Of a stretch of DNA of 22,266 nt, positions 1-7,325 are shown piece after piece. Source of the stretch: a virus. A program made the translations under genes and the position numbers. The DNA is taken from IMG/VR virus record IMGVR_UViG_3300022745_000151, positions 1-22,266 of that record. One strand, given 5' to 3'. Below the pieces are notes generated by a model. That model was not told where the DNA came from, ran no database searches, and was given only the letters and a program-made list of their open reading frames with translations. How positions within the stretch are numbered: the first letter of the stretch is position 1; every line of letters starts with the position of its first letter.

Positions 1-800
1 GCCGCCTGGCCGACAGTGGGGATAGAGCCGGGCACAAACTCGCCCATCATCGTCCTAAGCGCGTTCTCTTGGCTCGGCCCGACAAACGGCGCGGATGCGT
101 CGGCAAGACGCTGCGCTACAGCATCCGCCTCACCGCCCGACGCCTTGCGAAGCGCCCGGCCAATGATGAGGTTTTGCCCGCCATCATAGAACGGCTCGGC
201 TGCCGCCTTGAGCGTTTTAGCGCCCGTGATCGCCGCGGGGATGGCGCCGCCCAACAAGCCGCCGATGCCTGAGTTGAGCATCGTTTCGCTGCCGCTTGTC
301 GAAGGCTGAAGCAGGCCCGTCAGCGCCCCGACAGCAGCGCCGCCGGTCACGGTGTTGGCGCCCGGGATCAGCGCGGTAGGCGCAAGGGCTGCGATGTTGC
401 CGACGATGTTGCCGGCCATGCCCGCGCCGGTACGCATCAGAGGTGCGTCGCGCTGCCGGTCCTGTGCGACTTCTTGGCGCAGTTCGTCAACCCGCGACAC
501 CGGCTGCCCGGTGATGAGGCCCGACAGCGTGGGCTTGCGAGGGCTGACGAAATCGGCCACGCCCGCGCCAAGTTGCTGCACGCCTGTTCCGAGGTCGGAA
601 AACGCCTTGCCCATGCCGGCCCGGAACTTGTCGAGGCCAGACATGCCCGCGGTTGGGTCGGTGGACGGCCACCCGTCAGGCTGCGGGTTGGCTTGAGCCT
701 TGGCCGCCTGATACGCCTTGACCACCGTGTCAAAGTCGGGCGTGCCGCGCTTGTCGGCGTTCTTGACGATCCACGCGGCGTATTCGTCAGCGGTTGCCAT
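1..800 (-). CDS. P22 gp16-like DNA ejection/internal virion protein, 3'-partial
   Basis: Open from ATG at 800 to the window edge; the C-terminus lies outside (about 266 residues seen). The N-terminal stretch EYAAWIVKNADKRGTPDF recurs at the start of large internal proteins of podoviruses. Residues about 120-190 are rich in Gly, Ala and hydrophobics (GMAGNIVGNIAALAP), as expected of a protein that is ejected and interacts with the host envelope. It is the third of three consecutive genes in the P22 order gp7, gp20, gp16, which is the main reason for the assignment. The start overlaps the previous stop by one base (TGATG), implying translational coupling. No lytic transglycosylase motif is seen in the visible part; it may lie downstream. 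Role as an ejection protein is inferred from synteny. Confidence 0.65.
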   Translation of the reverse strand, partial: MATADEYAAWIVKNADKRGTPDFDTVVKAYQAAKAQANPQPDGWPSTDPTAGMSGLDKFRAGMGKAFSDLGTGVQQLGAGVADFVSPRKPTLSGLITGQPVSRVDELRQEVAQDRQRDAPLMRTGAGMAGNIVGNIAALAPTALIPGANTVTGGAAVGALTGLLQPSTSGSETMLNSGIGGLLGGAIPAAITGAKTLKAAAEPFYDGGQNLIIGRALRKASGGEADAVAQRLADASAPFVGPSQENALRTMMGEFVPGSIPTVGQA

Positions 801-2266
801 CACTTGCCCCCGCGAATGATCGCGTCAGCCTGCGAATGCAGGTCAGCATTTGCCGGCTGCGCTCGGTTGTAGTTGGGCATCGTGGAATCTGGCAAGCCAG
901 CCGCGCGGCGCTGCTCAATCAGGTTGTTGGCCTGCGCTCCCATCACCATTCGGTAATGCTGGATCGTGCCCTTCAATTGCGCCGGACTGTTTGCAGTGCT
1001 GAACGCTTTGGCCGCCTCTTCGCGCTCGCCGACACCGCCGCCGCCAGCCACAATGGCCTTGACCACCTCTTGACCGACGATGTTCTTGATGGCGTCGAAG
1101 TTCGTAGCCTTCGGGTCGCCGGTCTGAGTAGCAAAGAAGTTGCCGACCTTGTTGATGACCTGCGTGTTCCCGTTGCCGAGCGCGTCCACCAATTCGCCAA
1201 GTTGGTTCAAGTGCTCATTGGCGGTCGAGACAGACCGCAGCGCATTCCCGAGCGGCCCGCTGGTGAATGCGGTAGCCGCCGCCCGCTTGGCTGCCACGGT
1301 CGAGGCGTCATAGTCCGGGTTGATTTCCATGACCCTGGCCAGCGTGCGCTGATTCCGTGGGTTCAGCAGCGCCATGCCGGTTGGGGGCGGCAGCTGACCC
1401 TTGGCGATGGCTTGCGCCGTCGTTTCCATGGCCGAATCGGGCGCGCCGTTGGGGCCAATGCCAGCGACGGTAAGGTCTTTGCTGATGTTGGCCGCGTTGT
1501 TTGCCCGGCTGGTGGCGTTGTTCATGCCGGTCGTCTTAATGCTGGTGTCCGAAGACAGTTGAGCATCCGGGCTCACCGTGTTCTTCACGCTGTTCGTCAC
1601 CTTGACTTGACCCGTCACAGGGTCAACCGCAAGGGTGTCGGTCGTGCCGCCAGTGTTCCGCGTCTGGATCGTCGGCAGCAACTTGTCCGCCGCCAGCGCG
1701 TGAGAAGCCGCCCATTGTTTGATGGCTTCGGGGTTGTTGCCGATCTGCTGAAGCGCTGCGCGGTCCTGCGGAGACTGTCGGCCGGTCAGTTGCTCAAACG
1801 CATCGAGGGCATTCGTCGCCGAGTCAAGCGTGGGGTTCGCCATGACGCCGGCCGAAAGCGTCTTGAGCACGCCGAGATGTTTCTCTAGCGTGTTGGCATT
1901 GAACTCGCCGGCTTGTGCGGTGTTCTTCGCTACTTCCGATCCGACTTGCTGGCGCTTGAGGTTTGCTGCCTCAACTTCGCCGGCATGGGCCACCGTCCCC
2001 GGCGTGGCGCCCGGCCCGCGGAGGATAGACAGCAACGCGTTTTGGTCGCCGTTAGCCTGCTGATAGGCCGACCGAATGGCGTTGGTGTCGTTGGCCTTTG
2101 CTTGCGCGTCCTGCACGGTCTGCCCGTACATGAGCTTGGCAAGGTCGTTCTGCCGCTGCACGCCCTGAAGCTGCGCGTTTGCAAGGTCGCGCTTGTCGAA
2201 GTCGGCCATGTAGTCCATGACCGTGCGCTGAGGCTGCGCGTACTGCGCGAAGATGTTCGTCGCCAT
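800..2266 (-). CDS. P22 gp20-like DNA ejection protein
   Basis: The 488-aa product (P22 gp20 is 471 aa) begins MATNIFAQYAQPQRTVMDYM, followed by a Gln/Ala-rich, probably helical segment (residues 20-130). I chose ATG 2266 rather than an upstream in-frame ATG at 2284 because it overlaps the preceding stop as TGATG and has a GGGGGA ribosome site six bases upstream. Length, helical composition and position between the gp7-like and gp16-like genes suggest an internal protein packaged in the head and ejected with DNA to help form a channel through the envelope. There are no catalytic motifs. Function rests on synteny and protein character, not on recognised domain residues. Confidence 0.65.
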   Translation of the reverse strand: MATNIFAQYAQPQRTVMDYMADFDKRDLANAQLQGVQRQNDLAKLMYGQTVQDAQAKANDTNAIRSAYQQANGDQNALLSILRGPGATPGTVAHAGEVEAANLKRQQVGSEVAKNTAQAGEFNANTLEKHLGVLKTLSAGVMANPTLDSATNALDAFEQLTGRQSPQDRAALQQIGNNPEAIKQWAASHALAADKLLPTIQTRNTGGTTDTLAVDPVTGQVKVTNSVKNTVSPDAQLSSDTSIKTTGMNNATSRANNAANISKDLTVAGIGPNGAPDSAMETTAQAIAKGQLPPPTGMALLNPRNQRTLARVMEINPDYDASTVAAKRAAATAFTSGPLGNALRSVSTANEHLNQLGELVDALGNGNTQVINKVGNFFATQTGDPKATNFDAIKNIVGQEVVKAIVAGGGGVGEREEAAKAFSTANSPAQLKGTIQHYRMVMGAQANNLIEQRRAAGLPDSTMPNYNRAQPANADLHSQADAIIRGGK

Positions 2267-2949
2267 CAGTGGTCCCCCGTCCATCCGCCGTCAGTGTTCC
2301 AAGGGAACTGACCCGTACCGCCAGACGACACCGGGCCGCTTCCACCAAATCCGCCGCCGTACCGCTGGTAATACGCCCCGATGGCGTTTGCCGCGTTGCC
2401 CCAGGTGTTCCCGCCCAGCAGGCGAGCGCCGGCCGTTGCATCGCCTTGGCTGCTGACTAGGCCCGACATGTTCTGCGCCGCCTGTTGGCCGCTCGCAGCG
2501 CTGGCACCCGTGGCCGTCTGCCCCAGCCCCGCAAGCGCCGCGAGCCGGTTCAGCCGATCCTGACGCCGCTGATACTCGGCGTTGTACCCGGAGGTTGCGT
2601 AGTCGGTACCGAATCGCGCAGCAGCCTTGAGAGAAGCGCCAGACACCCGGCCACCAGCGGCAGCGGTCTTGCGGTCAATGGCCTGTTGCCCTTGGTTCAG
2701 CCCGAACTGATAGCCCGGCTGCGCCTGTACCTCGGCAGCGGTCGGCATCGTGCCAAGTTCGCCCGCGTACTGAGACAACGCATTCACCCCCGCCTGGCGG
2801 TACGGGGCTTGGTCGTTGTACGCCCGATCCGCCTGCGTCTGCTGGATGTCCAGCGCCCGCTGTGTCGCGTCGGCCTGCGTGTTGGCCGCGCTGCGGGCGG
2901 CATCCGCGCCGATGAAGGCGCCGACTACGTTACCGATTGCCCCGGCCAT
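2266..2949 (-). CDS. P22 gp7-like DNA transfer/ejection protein
   Basis: The 227-aa product is close to P22 gp7 (229 aa). It opens with a small-residue hydrophobic stretch with GxxxG spacing (MAGAIGNVVGAFIGADAARS), as is usual in phage DNA-transfer proteins. An amphipathic Gln/Ala-rich region follows, then a Gly-rich tail (YYQRYGGGFGGSG). P22 gp7 is a virion protein expelled before DNA and is N-terminally processed; processing here is not visible. The gene overlaps the end of the upstream GNAT-like gene by 20 bases and is coupled to the gp20-like gene by TGATG. Synteny with gp14-gp7-gp20-gp16 strengthens the call. Confidence 0.72.
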   Translation of the reverse strand: MAGAIGNVVGAFIGADAARSAANTQADATQRALDIQQTQADRAYNDQAPYRQAGVNALSQYAGELGTMPTAAEVQAQPGYQFGLNQGQQAIDRKTAAAGGRVSGASLKAAARFGTDYATSGYNAEYQRRQDRLNRLAALAGLGQTATGASAASGQQAAQNMSGLVSSQGDATAGARLLGGNTWGNAANAIGAYYQRYGGGFGGSGPVSSGGTGQFPWNTDGGWTGDH

Positions 2950-3361
2950 ACTGAAGCTCCATCAAAATCAGATCCATCAAGACGCCGCCCCGGCTGATGC
3001 AGCCCCGGACCCGCCCGCACACTTCAAAGCCTAGCCTTTGAGCGAGCTTGAAGGCCGCGATGTTTTCGCCCGGAATCCGAGCGACAAACCCCAGCGCCCC
3101 GAACTTCTCCCGAACCCACTCAAAAGCCTGACGGCACAGCACATCCGGCCTCGCTTGCTTCGGAGGCATGGCAATGTGAACGTCCCACCAGCCCGCAGAC
3201 CACGGCCTGAACTCCATGACACCCAGCCCCACAGACAGCCAAAGGCTACGGGCCATGTCAGGCTGAAAATCGGCCACCGATGCCCCGTCCTCGCTGATCC
3301 ACGGCCACACATCAGGCCGGCCAAAGACGCGCAGAACATCGGCGGGGTCGGTGATCCTCAT
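2930..3361 (-). CDS. P22 gp14-like head-assembly protein with GNAT-type fold (DUF2824-like)
   Basis: This 143-aa protein has the C-terminal signature of GNAT acyltransferases: an alpha helix, a beta strand and then ENIAAFKLAQRLGFEVCGRV (about residues 99-118), matching the usual N-A-x-x-L-x-x-x-LGFE motif. Phage proteins of this type lie at the P22 gene 14 position and some are annotated as head-assembly protein gp14 (family DUF2824). Here too it lies between the tail-hub genes and the gp7-like gene. The acetyl-CoA loop is not clearly canonical, so catalysis is uncertain; a structural or assembly role is equally possible. ATG at 3361 overlaps the preceding stop (ATGA). It ends in TAA inside the next gene. 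Confidence 0.65.
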   Translation of the reverse strand: MRITDPADVLRVFGRPDVWPWISEDGASVADFQPDMARSLWLSVGLGVMEFRPWSAGWWDVHIAMPPKQARPDVLCRQAFEWVREKFGALGFVARIPGENIAAFKLAQRLGFEVCGRVRGCISRGGVLMDLILMELQYGRGNR

Positions 3362-3687
3362 GTCTGCAAGTACCCGCTAATCCACACGTTGAGCGCAAGC
3401 CCCGAGGCTTCGATCTTTGCCCCCGCGGCCATGTTTTGCCCCACAAGGCCCGGGATCGTGGTCGGGGCCGCGCCAGCCGCCGCGATCGGCAGCGACGACA
3501 CAATCGGCAGCGCCGACCCGCCCGAGGGGGTTACCTGAATCGTTGCCGTCACCGGCGCGCCAGTGGTGTTGTTCAGGGTCGCTGCGCTAATCGTCAGCGT
3601 GGAACTGTTGGGCACGGTGTACGAGCTATCCGAGGCCGTCGCAGTGAGCGTCTTCAGCAGCAAGGTAACGGGGGTGCGGGTTGCCAT
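3358..3687 (-). CDS. Small Thr/Ser/Ala-rich probable virion protein
   Basis: The 109-aa protein is rich in Thr, Ser, Ala and Val with alternating beta-type patterning (SSTLTISAATLNNTTGAPVT) and almost no charged residues after the start. This suggests a compact beta-sandwich virion component rather than an enzyme. It starts three bases after the previous stop (TGAACCATG) and overlaps the next gene by ATGA, so it belongs to the late operon. It sits between the gp10-like and gp14-like genes, the region where P22 encodes tail needle gp26, but it has no coiled-coil repeat. I do not recognise a family. Confidence 0.55.
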   Translation of the reverse strand: MATRTPVTLLLKTLTATASDSSYTVPNSSTLTISAATLNNTTGAPVTATIQVTPSGGSALPIVSSLPIAAAGAAPTTIPGLVGQNMAAGAKIEASGLALNVWISGYLQT

Positions 3688-3690
3688 GGT

Positions 3691-3981
3691 TCAGCCTTGC
3701 ATGGGGTAGATTTCAAACGCGCAGCACTCGGCCGATTGCATCAGGTCAGCGTCGGACGACATGCTACCAAGTGGTTGCATGACTTCGGCCCCTGCTTCGG
3801 ATTGGCTGACCATTGGCTGCATAGCAGCGAAAGACCCGGCATCGACATCGCCAGTGCTCAAGCCATCCACGCCACCAGCGCGAAGCGTCAGGTCGTGGAA
3901 AAACCGATACCAATCGGCAGCGACAAGCCCGGACGGGCTCACCAGCGGCGCCCGAGACGGCGGAAGGGTAAGAAGGCTCAT
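3691..3981 (-). CDS. Small hypothetical tail-region protein (PSRAPLV...WYRFF N-terminus)
   Basis: The 96-aa product has an N-terminus (LPPSRAPLVSPSGLVAADWY followed by RFF) of a type that recurs in small proteins near tail genes of many podoviruses. The rest is Gln/Met/Ser-rich and ends with two adjacent cysteines (AECCAFEI). ATG 3981 overlaps the gp10-like stop as ATGA, so it is probably translated by coupling. Its place directly after the gp10-like gene corresponds to tail needle gp26 in P22, but it is far shorter than gp26 (233 aa) and shows no trimeric coiled coil. A tail-tip or adaptor role is speculative. Confidence 0.55.
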   Translation of the reverse strand: MSLLTLPPSRAPLVSPSGLVAADWYRFFHDLTLRAGGVDGLSTGDVDAGSFAAMQPMVSQSEAGAEVMQPLGSMSSDADLMQSAECCAFEIYPMQG

Positions 3982-5372
3982 GACAGTGCCGCCCCTTGCA
4001 TGGTCAGCGGCACCGCGTCACTACAGCGCAGGCGATGTACCCGAGAGCCACCAGCAGGACACGTCCCCAGAGGCATCCACCGGATTCGTTGCTGCCTGCG
4101 TCCCGCCGCGCCCAGCGATTTGCGAAGCGGAGAACCAAAGACCGCACCACCATCGTTGCTCACCTCAAGCGTGATGTTCCCAGAGGTTACGTCCCCGGTC
4201 GTGCAGCGAAGCTCTAGCCCGTGATAGGTCACAGGCTCAAACGACGGCGCCAGAAGATGCGGCCAAGTTCTCTCGCGGACCAGCATGTCGCCCGCCAGGT
4301 CGTGATACGCCCGGCCCAACTTGTAAACCTTGGTCCCGCCGAGTGCGTACAGCTCAGACCCAAAAAACGCGGTGAACTCCACCCGTGACGGCGTCCACGA
4401 GCCAGAAACAAGCTCGCCCCATTCGTGCCATAGCTTGGTCGCAGCGTCCCACACCCAAGTGGTAGACATGCCGGGCGCCCACAGGCCGACGAACTCAGAC
4501 CCGGCGTCCTGATAGGTCCACATGCGGCACTGCGTCAGGTCGGTGGAAGTCTTCAGCGCTTGCTCTACGGCCTGAGTGCTGATCCGCAGCGCTTGGTAGC
4601 CGTTCAGCATGTAGACGTACGGCCCGCCGGTGATGGTCTGCCCAACCCAAACCAGCGTATCCGCAGCGCCGCAGACAGCCCGATACCCGACACACCCCAC
4701 ATCAATCGGGGTGCCTTGGTAGCGACTGAACGGGAAGTCTGTCCCGCCGTTGTTGATCCAGACCTCAGTGGACCGCGTGCCAAGGAGGAACAGTTCACGA
4801 CGACGGACGATGATCGCCACGATGTCATCCGGCTGGGTGTCGGCAGACGAGAAGTCGAGGGCGTCCAGAGTAGAAGCGTCGTCAATGGCGCTGATGTAGA
4901 ACTGTTCGGTTGCCGGAGCGAAGAACACGAAGTACCCGTCGATGTACTCCACCACCGGGGAACCGCGCCAACCGGACGACGAGACCACGGAAAACGTGCC
5001 GCTATCGAGGCTGAACACGTACAGGTTCGTCCCGTCCACAATGGCAAGCTGCCCGGTGCCCGTGACCATGGAAACGAACCCCGAGGACGAGTACAGCGTC
5101 CCGCGGTTGACCGGGGCGCCGCTCACAATCTCGTACAGGGTCGCGCCAGCCACGACGAAGAACCGGCCGTCTGCCGCCCAACGGCCGCGAACAGTGGCCC
5201 CAAGGTCGGACACCAGCGACAGGCCCGGGGCGCTTTCCATGACCAACGGCGCGGCCTCTCCCTGCCCTTCCACGATCATCGGGTAGAGGTTCACGGACCG
5301 CTGTACGGCCGTCTTGCGGTCGTTCAGGTAGTACGAAGGCCCCGCGAATTGGACGGTAGGCGCGCCGGCCAT
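3978..5372 (-). CDS. P22 gp10-like packaged-DNA stabilisation (tail hub) protein
   Basis: The 464-aa product compares with 472 aa for P22 gp10. The N-terminal pattern SYYLNDRKTAVQRSVNLYPM, then EAAPLVMESAPGLSL (residues about 13-55), is characteristic of the family. The rest alternates beta strands as expected for a propeller-like hub (for example RRRELFLLGTRSTEVWINNG). In P22, gp10 binds below gp4 to close the portal channel after packaging and to hold the tail needle and tailspikes. I start at ATG 5372, which overlaps the gp4-like stop (TGATG) and has GGGGTGG five bases upstream. An in-frame GTG at 5381 would add three residues but lacks a sensible ribosome site. Confidence 0.87.
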   Translation of the reverse strand: MAGAPTVQFAGPSYYLNDRKTAVQRSVNLYPMIVEGQGEAAPLVMESAPGLSLVSDLGATVRGRWAADGRFFVVAGATLYEIVSGAPVNRGTLYSSSGFVSMVTGTGQLAIVDGTNLYVFSLDSGTFSVVSSSGWRGSPVVEYIDGYFVFFAPATEQFYISAIDDASTLDALDFSSADTQPDDIVAIIVRRRELFLLGTRSTEVWINNGGTDFPFSRYQGTPIDVGCVGYRAVCGAADTLVWVGQTITGGPYVYMLNGYQALRISTQAVEQALKTSTDLTQCRMWTYQDAGSEFVGLWAPGMSTTWVWDAATKLWHEWGELVSGSWTPSRVEFTAFFGSELYALGGTKVYKLGRAYHDLAGDMLVRERTWPHLLAPSFEPVTYHGLELRCTTGDVTSGNITLEVSNDGGAVFGSPLRKSLGAAGRRQQRIRWMPLGTCPAGGSRVHRLRCSDAVPLTMQGAALS

Positions 5373-6043
5373 CAACGCCACCCCGTGAGGATGTTCCCGC
5401 TGACCGTGCCGGCGCCGATGATGGCCGGCTCGGCCACTTGAGCGGCCAGCGTCTCGCGCGCAGCACTTGCAGCCCGCCGCACATCAGGCGGTACGCTTCC
5501 GACCACCGGCAGGGCAACCCGCTCGGCCAGCACAGCAGACAGGCCAGACTTGAAGCCGTTCGGCATCACGTAATTGGTGTCCAGGTCCGCGAAGTCGGAC
5601 ATGGACTGCTTGACCCGCAGCGTGATCGGAACACCCGTCAATGCCGGGTAGAAGTACACCGTGGACGCACCGTCATAAGCCCAGTAACGAGGCAAGCCAC
5701 CGGATAGGCTCTTGATGCGCACCTGTTCGTGGTACTGCTGCATCGTCAGCGGGTCAATCGGGAAGTCGCCAGACCCGGCGTTGTACGTTGCCCCTAGAAG
5801 CTCTTGGCCCGGCTCAATCGCCGCCCAATCCGTGCCCAGAGTGCCCGTGATGCCGGTCAGCGCAGCAGAGGCAACCAGCGATTCCTTCCAAAGAAAGGTG
5901 CCGCTGCCGCTCCACTCGTCTGCAATGTCGTTCAGCGCATCCAGACACATCGTGGACAGGTCCGGGTCGATGGCCTCCCCCGGCGACAACCGGTTAAGGT
6001 GCAACGACAGAGCCGTCGTGATGATCTGGCGGGCGGTTGCCAT
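5372..6043 (-). CDS. P22 gp4-like tail accessory factor (portal-tail adaptor)
   Basis: The 223-aa protein begins MATARQIITTALSLHLNRLS and continues with GEAIDPDLSTMCLDALNDIADEW-type sequence, the helical start typical of phage head-completion/gp4 proteins. Trp and Tyr residues (LPRYWAYDGASTVYFYP, about 115-131) give a beta-strand middle, and helices follow. P22 gp4 (166 aa) docks in twelve copies under the portal after packaging and has been reported to have muramidase activity; no catalytic residue can be assigned here. The start overlaps the AT-hook-like gene's stop by one base and the end is coupled to the gp10-like gene. The order coat, gp4, gp10 supports the call. Confidence 0.82.
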   Translation of the reverse strand: MATARQIITTALSLHLNRLSPGEAIDPDLSTMCLDALNDIADEWSGSGTFLWKESLVASAALTGITGTLGTDWAAIEPGQELLGATYNAGSGDFPIDPLTMQQYHEQVRIKSLSGGLPRYWAYDGASTVYFYPALTGVPITLRVKQSMSDFADLDTNYVMPNGFKSGLSAVLAERVALPVVGSVPPDVRRAASAARETLAAQVAEPAIIGAGTVSGNILTGWR

Positions 6044-6207
6044 CAGTCAGCCTTGCGAGGACGGCCGGGGCCGCGCTTGACAGGTTCGGCATCGGGCGCG
6101 ACATAGGCGGGCTCGTAACCCGCCTCGGTCAGCGCCCGGTGTTCGGCCTCGTCGTTGGCGACTGCGTAGCCGCCAGCCTCGGGGTTGGTCATGTTCAGCG
6201 GGTACAT
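6043..6207 (-). CDS. Small acidic protein with AT-hook-like C-terminus
   Basis: This 54-aa protein has an acidic, Glu/Ala-rich body (EAEHRALTEAGYEPAYVAPD) and a C-terminal basic tail KRGPGRPRKAD. The tail contains the GRPRK core of AT-hook minor-groove binding peptides. I chose ATG 6207, where TGATG overlaps the previous stop; an ORF reading back to 6279 would overlap the upstream coding region heavily. Similar small proteins with a GRPRK tail occur near head-completion genes in tailed phages. Whether the hook binds packaged DNA, the head interior or nothing is unknown. Confidence 0.6.
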   Translation of the reverse strand: MYPLNMTNPEAGGYAVANDEAEHRALTEAGYEPAYVAPDAEPVKRGPGRPRKAD

Positions 6208-6737
6208 CACTCTTCCGTCCAAGAAACCGAAATGTCCAGACTGTTGCCCGCAGCCGTCGAGGTGCCGTAGTTGATGCACAACGACTCGGTTGCATCACGC
6301 AGCGTCGGGAGCTTCATGTACATGCGCTCAAACGCGAACACGATAGGGGCCGTTCCAACCGACGCCGAAGCGGTCGAAAGGATCATGCGGGCCGTGCTGA
6401 CGTTGCCCACTGCCGTTCCGAGGCTGGAAGGGTTGGCCGTGTAGGCCAAGACCGTTGCTTGCGCAGCGCTGCCGGAGTTGGCCGTGTCAAGGTTGACAGC
6501 GGTTACCGCGGTTGACGTGCCGCCACTGTTGGCCGTGGATCGCTTGACGATGCTGATAGGGATCGCCGCAGCCGCAGTGGCAATGCCGCTGATCTGAATC
6601 TGATTGATCCGCACGACGCGCCCAGCTTTGCCGGTGATCGTGAAGATGTCGGTAGCCGAAGCCGCAGGCACAAGCCCGCTTGATGCGGCCATGAACGAGG
6701 CTTTTTCGTTCGGTACGTTGGTGCTTTCCTGTGCCAT
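6207..6737 (-). CDS. Small Ala/Ser/Thr-rich head-associated protein, hypothetical
   Basis: The 176-aa product is rich in Ala, Thr and Ser with beta-strand periodicity (ISGIATAAAAIPISIVKRST) and ends SVSWTEE. There are no cysteine-based or catalytic motifs. The sequence looks like a jelly-roll or beta-sandwich decoration or head-stabilising protein, but the family is not recognised. It follows a strong UUCG hairpin (6762-6783), and its ATG at 6737 has AGGG upstream in the leader. It is coupled to the AT-hook-like gene by TGATG. A role in the capsid is inferred from its position two genes after the coat gene. Confidence 0.6.
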   Translation of the reverse strand: MAQESTNVPNEKASFMAASSGLVPAASATDIFTITGKAGRVVRINQIQISGIATAAAAIPISIVKRSTANSGGTSTAVTAVNLDTANSGSAAQATVLAYTANPSSLGTAVGNVSTARMILSTASASVGTAPIVFAFERMYMKLPTLRDATESLCINYGTSTAAGNSLDISVSWTEE

Positions 6738-6761
6738 GTGCTTTCCCTAGGGGTTGAAGCA

Positions 6762-6783
6762 GGGGCCGGCCGAAGCCAGCCCC
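6762..6783 (-). terminator. Strong UUCG-capped hairpin between two head genes (no U-tract)
   Basis: On the minus strand this reads as a 9-bp stem GGGGCUGGC / GCCGGCCCC (one U-G pair) closed by a cUUCGg tetraloop, one of the most stable RNA loops known. It lies in the 52-base gap between the 163-aa and 176-aa genes. No run of U follows, so it is not a canonical intrinsic terminator. A pause, partial attenuator or RNA 3'-end stabiliser is more likely. Confidence 0.5.
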
Positions 6784-6789
6784 CACAGG

Positions 6790-7281
6790 TCACGACGTGG
6801 CGAACGGGGTCGCAGTGGTGCCAGTGGCAACCACTTGGCCGTCAATCGCCCACTGCGTCGAGCTGATGCACGTCACGCGGTAGCGGTCGCCGATGGTGCC
6901 GCCAGTCGTGGTGCCGTTGGACGACAGCGCGCGAATGGTGGTGCCGTTGGCCGGGTAGGCCGTGGCAGTCGTCGCGCCGCTGTTGGCAGACACGACGGCA
7001 CCGACGAGGAACGTCGAGGCATCGGCAGTGATGATCTTGGCCGCGTTGCTGGTGATCGTGGTCTTCACCAGAAAATCGTAGGTCAGGCCGATGGTCGAGG
7101 CCGAAGTCGGCGGCAGCGTGTAGACCACGCCAGCAGCCGAATCGAACAAGCACAGCGCGCCCGACTCTTCAGGGGCCAGGGTGCGGGTAGCGCCCACGCC
7201 GTCAATGACTTGGCGGTACGCGCCAAGAACTGCGACCGGGCCGACCGGAGTGGCGCGCGGGATGGAAGGAATGGTAGCCAT
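6790..7281 (-). CDS. Small head-associated protein, decoration-like, hypothetical
   Basis: This 163-aa protein contains a pattern seen in small proteins next to phage coat genes: LAPEESGALCLFDSAAGVVY then TLPP (residues about 36-58), followed by beta strands rich in Thr, Asn and Gly. It looks like a beta-rich decoration or capsid-associated protein; no enzymatic motif is seen. It is the first gene after the coat gene and lies downstream of a UUCG hairpin terminator, so it would be made in lower amounts than coat. The start ATG 7281 is preceded by GGAGAA. Function is inferred from place and composition only. Confidence 0.6.
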   Translation of the reverse strand: MATIPSIPRATPVGPVAVLGAYRQVIDGVGATRTLAPEESGALCLFDSAAGVVYTLPPTSASTIGLTYDFLVKTTITSNAAKIITADASTFLVGAVVSANSGATTATAYPANGTTIRALSSNGTTTGGTIGDRYRVTCISSTQWAIDGQVVATGTTATPFATS

Positions 7282-7303
7282 GAGGTTCTCCGTTGGGGTT
7301 CAG

Positions 7304-7322
7304 AAAAGGGGCCGAAGCCCCT
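7304..7322 (-). terminator. Intrinsic terminator/attenuator after the coat gene
   Basis: Immediately after the coat stop codon the minus strand reads AGGGGC-UUCG-GCCCCU followed by UUU: a 6-bp stem with a cUUCGg loop and a short U-tract, the classic form of a Rho-independent terminator. The short U-tract suggests partial termination, which would keep coat transcripts in excess over the minor head and tail genes downstream. The flanking TTCAG/CTGAA could pair to extend the structure. Confidence 0.7.
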
Positions 7323-7325
7323 GAA

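Noticed and set aside
794-1888. 364-aa plus-strand frame
   Set aside because: Arg/Val/Leu-rich shadow of the gp20-like gene caused by high third-position G+C; no ribosome site or domain.
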